From NCBI GenBank assembly GCA_029747015.1, contig JAKOGI010000002.1:3579001-3643000 (forward strand): 64,000 bases of DNA. The letters are read 5' to 3'. The position numbers and the translations under genes are program-made. The notes beneath the pieces are model-generated. The model did not search any database, had not been told where the DNA came from, and saw nothing but the letters and a program-made list of their open reading frames with translations. The DNA is from Carnegiea gigantea. Taxonomy: Eukaryota; Streptophyta; Magnoliopsida; Caryophyllales; Cactaceae. Below are positions 57,726 through 64,000 of this stretch, one piece after another. The first letter of the stretch is position 1, and each line of letters opens with the position of its first letter.

Positions 57726-60700
57726 ATGTCTTCTAGCCATACCCCAGAGCGGGTTGACGAGTTGGAAGTACAAGTAAAATTCCTCCAAACCCAAATTGCC
57801 CAACTTATGGAAGAGAAAAAGAGATGGACCCGAAGCCCTTCTCACTCACGCACTCATGTATACTCGGATGAATCCGAGAGAGAAAAGAGGAGCTATATTG
57901 TTAACTCAAGTGATGAAGAAACTCCTAGAAGAAGAAGGCAAGGGAATGGCCTTGGCGACTTTAGAGTCGACATTCCCAAATTTGAAGGCCAAATTGATCC
58001 CGATCATTTCCTTGATTGGCTTCAAACCGTGGAACGTGTCTTTGAGTATAAGGAGGTGCCGGATGACAAGAAAGTGAAACTAGTGGCCCTAAAGCTCCGG
58101 AAGTACGCTTCCATATGGTGGGTCAACCTTGTGGCCAAGAGAGCGAGAAATGGTAAAGGAAAGATTAGAACTTAGGCCAAGATGAAAAACAAACTTAAGG
58201 CCAAGTTCCTTCCCTCCCATTACATCCAAGACAACTACTTCAAGTTGCATCACCTCAAGCAAGGCTCCGGGAGCGTTGAGGAATACACCCGGGAGTTCGA
58301 GCAACTCCTTCTCAAGTGCAATTTGAGAGAAGATGATTCCATTGCCCATGTCATTGAACTACATCCCTACTCCTCCCTAGATAACTTGAGTTCTCTTGCC
58401 TACAAGGTAGAGCAACAAAAGAAATCTAAGGGAAAAGGCACCCTTTCCAAAACCCCTTCCCATCCTTACTCCACTCAAAAACCTCCCTACTTTTCCCCTA
58501 AACCACAAAACTCTCCACAAACCAAAAGTACCCCTCCCACCACCCCTAACCCTTCCACAAAAGAACCCCCAAAACCAAAAGACAAGATTCGCTGTTTCCG
58601 TTGTTAAGGCCTTGGGCATATTACCTCCGAGTTCCCAACAAACGGACTGTCTCTCTAGCCGAATACCAAGCCACCTTTGAGGAGCAACATGAAGAGGAAG
58701 GAGGAGAAGATTGTGAGTTGGAAAATGTAGAAGAGGTGGAAGAAGGCCCTGATGAAGGAGAGCTACTTGTCATTCGAAGGGCATTGAGTGGATTTGCCAC
58801 TCAAGATAATCTGGAACAGAGAGAGGCTATCTTTCATACAAGGTGCATAGTTGGAGGGAAGGTATGCTCCCTCATCATAGATGGAGCTAGTTGTGCGATT
58901 GTCAACTCTAAGACTATGGTTAATAATCTCAAGCTCCAAGCCTCGCCTCACCCAAAACCTTACACCATCCAATGGTTGAATCAAGGCAAAAGTATGCAAA
59001 TCACTCACCGAAGCCTCGTCACTTTTTCTATTGGAAAGCATTACAAGGACGAGATTTGGTGTGATATAGTTCCCATGGATGCTTGCCACATCCTATTGGG
59101 AAGACCTTGGTTGTTCGATAGACGTGTCACCCATGATGGCCGGATGAACACTTACTCCTTTCAAAAGGACCACAAGAAAATCACCCTCACTCCTCTCAAA
59201 TCCACTCCCTCTACTAAGACCAAAGACAACCCTCACTTGGATGTCTTTCTCACCACCCTTCTCAAATCCCAACATCATGAGTTTGAGTCTTTCAAAGACT
59301 TGATTCTCCTACAAGATGAGTTAAAGCCCCCATCTCCCTCACACCTTCTACTCACCCCTCTCCTACAAACCTTCCACCATGTGTTCCTACAAGAAATTTC
59401 CCATGGCCTTCCCCCATCGAGATCCATACAACACAAGATTGACCTTATCCCAGGATCCGTTCTTCCCAATAAGCCGGCCTATCGAATGACTCCAAAAGAA
59501 ACCCAAGAAATCCAAAGGCAAGTGGATGATCTCTTGTCTAAGGGATTGATTCGAGAAAGCCTAAGCCCATGTGCCGTGCCCGCCCTTCTTGTACCCAAAA
59601 AGGATGGTAGCATGCGAATGTGTGTGGATAGCCGGGCCATCAATAAAATCACTATCAAGTACCGGTATCCTATTCCCCGGTTGGAAGACCTTCTTGATGA
59701 GCTTCATGGTGCCACCATCTTTTCTAAGATTGATTTTAGAAGTGGCTACTACCAAATTCGAATTTTCAAAGGAGATGAATGGAAAACCGCCTTTAAGACT
59801 AAAGGAGGTTTGTATGAATGGCTTGTCATGCCATTTGGGCTAACCAATGCCCCTAGCACTTTTATGAGACTTATGAACCAAGTTCTAAAGCCCTTGATTG
59901 GTATTTGTGTGGTCGTCTATTTTGACGATATCTTGATCTATAGCAAGACCGAAGAAGAGCATGCCCATCATCTTCAACAAGTTTTGGAGATCTTGTCTCA
60001 AGAGCAATTATATGGGAATTTGGAGAAGTGCCATTTCTTCACTTCCCAAGTTATATTTTTGGGCTACATTGTGTCCGCCCAAGGAATTCAAGTTGATGAG
60101 AGCAAGATCAAGGCTATTCAAAAGTAGCCTACTCCCACTTCCATCACTCAAATGAGGAGTTTCCATGGCCTAGCATCCTTTTACCGGAGGTTTGTTCATG
60201 ACTTTAGCACTATTGTGGCTCCCATGACCGAAGTGCTAAAGGGGAAAGATTTTACTTGGAACGAGCAAGCACAACGTGCATTTGAAGAAATCAAGAAGAG
60301 ACTCACTTGTGTACCCGTCCTAACCTTACCTGACTTTTCAAAGATATTCGAAGTAGAGTGTGACGCATCCGGGGTAGGGATTGGAGCTGTCCTTTCCCAA
60401 GAGAAGAAGCCAATAGCCTTCTTTAGTGAAAAACTAAATGAAGCTAAAAGGAAATACTCCACTTACGACAAAGAATTCTATGCCATCATCCGGGCTTTGG
60501 AGTATTGGCGTCACTACCTAGTAGGAGGGGAGTTTATCCTCCATTCCGACCACGAGGCACTCAAATACATACAAGGTCAACACAAGCTCAACCCGAGGCA
60601 TGCCAAGTGGGTGGAATATCTTCAATCATTCCATTTCATCATCCAACACAAGGCGGGAAAACTTAATAAAGGAGCCGATGCACTCTCCCATAGGTACTTA

Positions 60701-62161
60701 CTTCTTTCTACCTTAAGTACCAAAGTTCTTGGCTTTGAAGTTATGAAAGAGTTGTACCCAAGTGATGAGGACTTTAAAGACATCTTTGAGAAGTGTTCTA
60801 AACACCCTCACGGGGTGTTCCATATGGAGGATGGTTTCTTGTTCAAGGGTTCACGCTTGTGCATTCCCAAGTGTGGATTTCGAGAACTCCTTATCCAAGA
60901 GCTTCATGGAGGAGCCTTAGCCGGCCATTTTGGAATGGAAAAGACATGTGCTATGCTGAAGGAGTACTATTATTGGCCACATATATCTAAAGATGTGGAA
61001 CACTTTGTAAAAAGATGCTCCATTTGTAAAATGGCCAAAAGTCATGTTCTTCCACAAGGCTTGTACTCCCCTCTTCCTATTCCTCAAGCTCCATGGGAGG
61101 ATATAAGCTTTGACTTCATCACGGGTTTGCCAAGAACCCAAAGGAACAAAGACTCTATCATGGTGGTGGTAGACCGCTTTTCAAAAATGGCACATTTTGT
61201 TCCTTGCCATACCACCAATGATGCCTCGCATGTAGCCAATTTATACTTCAAGGAGATTGTTAGGCTACATGGAGTACCCAAGAGCATGGTATCCGACCGA
61301 GACAGCAAGTTTCTTAGCCATTTTTGGCTAACATTGTGGCGTAAGATGGGCATCCAACTCAAATTCAGCACTTCATGTCACCCACAAACTGACGGCCAAA
61401 CGGAAGTCACCAATGGGACTTTGGGCACCTTGCTTAGAGTCCTTGTGAAGAAGAACATCAAGAGCTGGGATGATATGTTACCTCATGCAGAGTTTGCCTT
61501 CAATAGAGCTCCAAGTAAAGCAACTCATCTCTCTCCCTTCCAAGTCGTGTATGGCCACAATCCAAAGAGCCCTCTTGATCTTATCCCTATTCCAACTCCC
61601 ACCAACTTTAGTTGGGAAGTCAAGAAAAGGGCCAAAGAAATCCAAGACCTACATGTCTAAGTTCGTGACAGCATTGCCAAAGCCAATAAGAGGGCCATGC
61701 ACCATGCCAACAAGCACAAAAGAGAGGTCCATTTTCAACCTGGAGATTTGGTGTGGATCCATTTGAGGAAGGAACGATTTCCTTCCAAGCGAAAATCCAA
61801 GTTGATGCCTAGGTCAGATGGGCCATTCAAAATCATTGAGAAGATCGGCCCTAATGCGTATAAAGTAGACCTTCCTAGAGATTATGGAGTCTCGGCAACA
61901 TTTAACGTCTCCGATCTTAGTCCCTACTTTGAAGATGAAATTCTTCTGAGTTTGAGGACAAACTCTCACCTACCCGGGGAGAATGATGGAGACCATCATG
62001 ACCGCTCTTGTACCTCCCCTTCTCAGCTCAAGGAAGACCCCAACAAGCTCAAAGAGGCTAAAGAGTTTGCTATCCTATGCAGAAAGGCCGTGACTATGCT
62101 GGAGGAATTCATATATAGCTCCCTCACGCCATGCCCAGTTTTTGTCACTTGTTTACAATAA
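57726..62161 (+). pseudogene. gag-pol polyprotein of the gypsy element (interrupted)
   Basis: ATG 57726 opens gag with a coiled coil (residues 5-30) and the retrotransposon gag domain (FRVDIPKFEG to about 58350). A CCHC knuckle follows near 58595, with the last Cys changed to Phe. Then come protease (IIDGASC, about 58876), reverse transcriptase (KIDFRSGYYQI, catalytic YFDD at about 59920), RNase H (ECDASGVGIGAVL), integrase with an HHCC finger and D,D,E core (60930-61440), and a GPF region (about 61820). The C-terminus continues about 60 codons into the 3' LTR. Breaks: TAG at 58173, TAA at 58605, a one-base loss near 58635, TAG at 60125 and TAA at 61658. Not translatable as one protein. Confidence 0.93.
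61968..61983 (+). promoter_or_regulatory. Polypurine tract region of the gypsy element
   Basis: ACCTACCCGGGGAGAA precedes the 3' LTR. It lies inside the coding sequence. The same ...CCCGGGGAG phrase precedes the 3' LTR of the element at 31690. Confidence 0.6.
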
Positions 62162-63123
62162 TATGTAATGGACCAACATGCTGAAGGTCCTTACATTATT
62201 AAAGCCTAGAAAAGAAGCTTTCTTTCAAGATCAACCACGTTCAATTTGGATATCATTTGGTTGGTTAAATCTAGCTCATAAGTATATGATATCCCGACGT
62301 AGGGCAGTTTGGGCAGTCTGTACTCTTTGGGCTATAACTTTTGATTGGCTGGTCCAAACTTAGCAAACTTACATTCCCTGAAAAATAGACTTCCTGAGCT
62401 TTCTAACAAGCCCGAGAACATCGAATTTGACCCAGTATTCTGAGAGATATGGCTCCTAGAAGTTGAGGTTGCTGCAAGTGTGAATGCAATTATTGCAATC
62501 CATGTGAACTTGGTATTTTACTCTTCATGTCGGCTGCTACCCCCTCCAACTCTGTGTGAATCTCTTCCTAGCAAGCTTCGAATGTGTGAGATAAAGGATT
62601 CATGCATCCATTTGAGCTTCTACACCCTTTTCACACCAAACATCCAAGACACACACCTTTTCACTCCTTGGTACATCCACATGAAGGGCTAGCTACAATG
62701 TACTTAGGTTTCTTTGTTTTCTGCACTTCTTTTTGTTTTCTTTGTACCTTTTCATAATGTAAAGCCTTTAGTATAAATAGGCCATAGCTTGAGGTTGTAA
62801 GCATTCACTTCCAACTTAAAGTACAAGCAATACAAAGCAAGCATTTGAGTGTTCTCTCAATTGTGTTCTAAAGCCTAGTTCTATATCTTGAGTGTGGCAA
62901 CCTCAAGTGGTGTTCTAGGTCCCTTCCCTCATCTAAGTGGTGATTAACTTCTGTATTTTAGATTGAGTTAAGGGATTGCCCAAGTTATTTGGCTTGAGTG
63001 GATCCAATTGGATTATCTCTAGTCAAATACTTGAACTATCCTTGTTTCATTTTTAATTTGTTCTTACCCCTCGAAAACCAAAAACACATCTTGTCTTGGT
63101 CATTTGTGCTCACCTATACATCA
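61984..63123 (+). repeat. 3' LTR of the gypsy element
   Basis: From TGATGGAGACCATC to CACCTATACATCA. TATA box at 62771-62780. Followed by CAGAT. Confidence 0.92.
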
Positions 63124-63760
63124 CAGATGCCTCTAGAAGGTTTGAAAAAACCACAAGACTGGTTATTAATACTCAAAGAATATGAGACCGTAGTCACACA
63201 CTCTTTGATTCATGATATCTATTGCTCATGAAATTCCAACCCACAAAGATACTGCCAAAGAAAGACCCATTCAATATGATCATAAGAGTTTTCCATATCC
63301 AATCTGATTGCCATATATGATTTCTTACCTTTCATGTGTTTAAACTTGTTCATCACTTTGTGGTCAAGTAATGTATTATCTTGAATTTGCTCACTTAGGT
63401 ACAAAGGCACTTTAGACAGGGTTGATAATTTTCTGAAGAATAGGCACATATGGCTAGAAGTATTTTAGCAATGATCTTGTAAATAGTATTGCATAAGCTA
63501 ACAGATCTATACTGGCCAGTCTTTTCAAGGTTGTTGACTTTCGGGCGGAGAGCGATAATTGTATAGTTAACTCCTTCGAGAAGCTTTCTAAATAAGAAGA
63601 AATCTCTAATTCTTTTGCAGAGGAGAAGTTGGACTGTCTCCCAGTTTTACTGAAAGAAGGAAGCACTAAATTCATCTGGTCTTGGAGCTTTATAAGGATC
63701 CATTTGAAAAAGTACTTCTTTGATTTCATCATCCATTACTGGTCAAAGAAGGAGAGAATT
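63124..63760 (-). pseudogene. LINE reverse transcriptase, first half
   Basis: Minus-strand frames give an EVLFQMDPYKAP-like stretch (about 63715-63670), SFSKTGRQ, and further on DNTLLDHKVMNKFKHMKGKK and MAIRLDMENSYDHIEW (63370-63260), the N-terminal RT blocks of plant L1 LINEs. The next block is at 56302 across the gypsy insertion. Sequence from 63760 to 64000 is probably more of the same LINE but is less clear. Confidence 0.75.
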
Positions 63761-64000
63761 ATCACCATCTAACTCAAATTTATTCAAACAAAACTCTTGG
63801 TTGATAAAGGGTGTCGTCGATGTAAAGCGGTTCATATAGTCTTGGATAAATTTCCGTTGTATGAGCTCATAATCATGGATCCATACTCTTGACTCATCTT
63901 TAACCTACACAATTTTCTACTTTTTCTTTTTGATAGTAGCTACTTGATGGAAGAATTTAGAATTCGATCGCCCTGCGAAATCCATTTCTTTGTGCCGTAT

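Larger units (their letters stand above)
56303..63123 (+). mobile_element. Ty3/gypsy chromovirus-like LTR retrotransposon
   Basis: The element is complete from end to end with a perfect target duplication CAGAT (56298-56302, 63124-63128), 5' LTR 56303-57443, primer site 57446, gag-pol 57726-62161, and 3' LTR 61984-63123. The order protease-RT-RNase H-integrase defines Ty3/gypsy. The DGASC protease motif, GPF motif after integrase and an ORF that runs into the LTR suggest a chromovirus, possibly CRM-like. The LTRs differ by a few percent by eye, mainly by transitions. Inserted in the LINE. Confidence 0.93.
54430..64000 (-). mobile_element. L1-type LINE remnant, split by a gypsy element
   Basis: Minus-strand LINE domains appear in order from the right: start of reverse transcriptase (63760-63124), the FADDS block and later RT parts (56302-55713), a WKIRNGKKVRFWLDNW region (about 55440-55380), a zinc-binding region near 54960-55200 with PTCSMC, and a possible RNase H trace (54569-54430). 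The gypsy element at 56303-63123 sits between the RT halves with duplication CAGAT. The LINE is heavily decayed and runs off the right end of the window. Confidence 0.75.

Overview
This window looks like gene-poor, AT-rich nuclear DNA of a flowering plant, probably a eudicot. That rests on the Ty1/copia Sirevirus-type and Ty3/gypsy chromovirus-type retrotransposons, an Au-like SINE, L1-type LINEs, an endogenous plant pararetrovirus (caulimovirid), plant-type MITEs, and methionine-tRNA primer-binding sites. I find no intact host protein gene, rRNA or tRNA. Almost every recognisable coding stretch is a broken transposable-element or viral gene, and the window is a set of nested insertions. It may be pericentromeric, but that is only inference.

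Layout. 1,732-8,199: a minus-strand LTR element carrying only a gag-type gene (TR-GAG type), with three tandem-repeat families where pol would be. 8,757-12,052 and 29,651-38,264: two copies of one roughly 1.7 kb segment. Both contain the same Stowaway-like MITE, and each carries different later insertions (hAT-like elements in both; a PIF/Harbinger-like element holding a non-autonomous gypsy element in the second), so each copy serves as the empty site for the other. 12,700-13,315 plus 25,846-26,350: one decayed copia pol on the minus strand. It is split by an unclassified LTR-less element (13,321-25,840), which is itself split by a complete 10.9 kb Sirevirus-like copia element (14,490-25,356) with gag-pol and a downstream env-like ORF. 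26,351-29,650: unrecognised sequence.

40,080-49,680: a plus-strand LINE remnant is interrupted by a 7.2 kb element (40,734-47,888) with inverted termini and a perfect 9-bp target duplication, as in Mutator-like elements. Its interior is a nearly genome-length caulimovirid copy with primer-binding site, coat, movement, protease, reverse transcriptase and RNase H regions, a downstream ORF and a TATA promoter. This is the most unusual structure in the window. 49,690-52,600: a degenerate satellite array of about 270 bp units, interrupted by a Mutator-like MITE. 52,612-53,819: a second member of the unclassified family seen at 13,321-25,840, with an Au-like SINE fragment inside. 54,430-64,000: a minus-strand L1-type LINE split by a 6.8 kb chromovirus-like gypsy element (56,303-63,123).

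How the parts relate. The gypsy element at 56,303 and the small element at 31,690 share LTR 3' halves, primer-binding site and pre-LTR coding sequence, so they look like an autonomous/non-autonomous pair. Both have an ORF that runs into the 3' LTR. The stop codons breaking the copia and gypsy ORFs are mostly changes expected from cytosine deamination (TGG to TAG, CGA to TGA, CAA to TAA), which fits methylated, silenced copies. Boundaries with stated target duplications were read directly from the sequence. Lineage names are from memory of motif patterns and were not searched.
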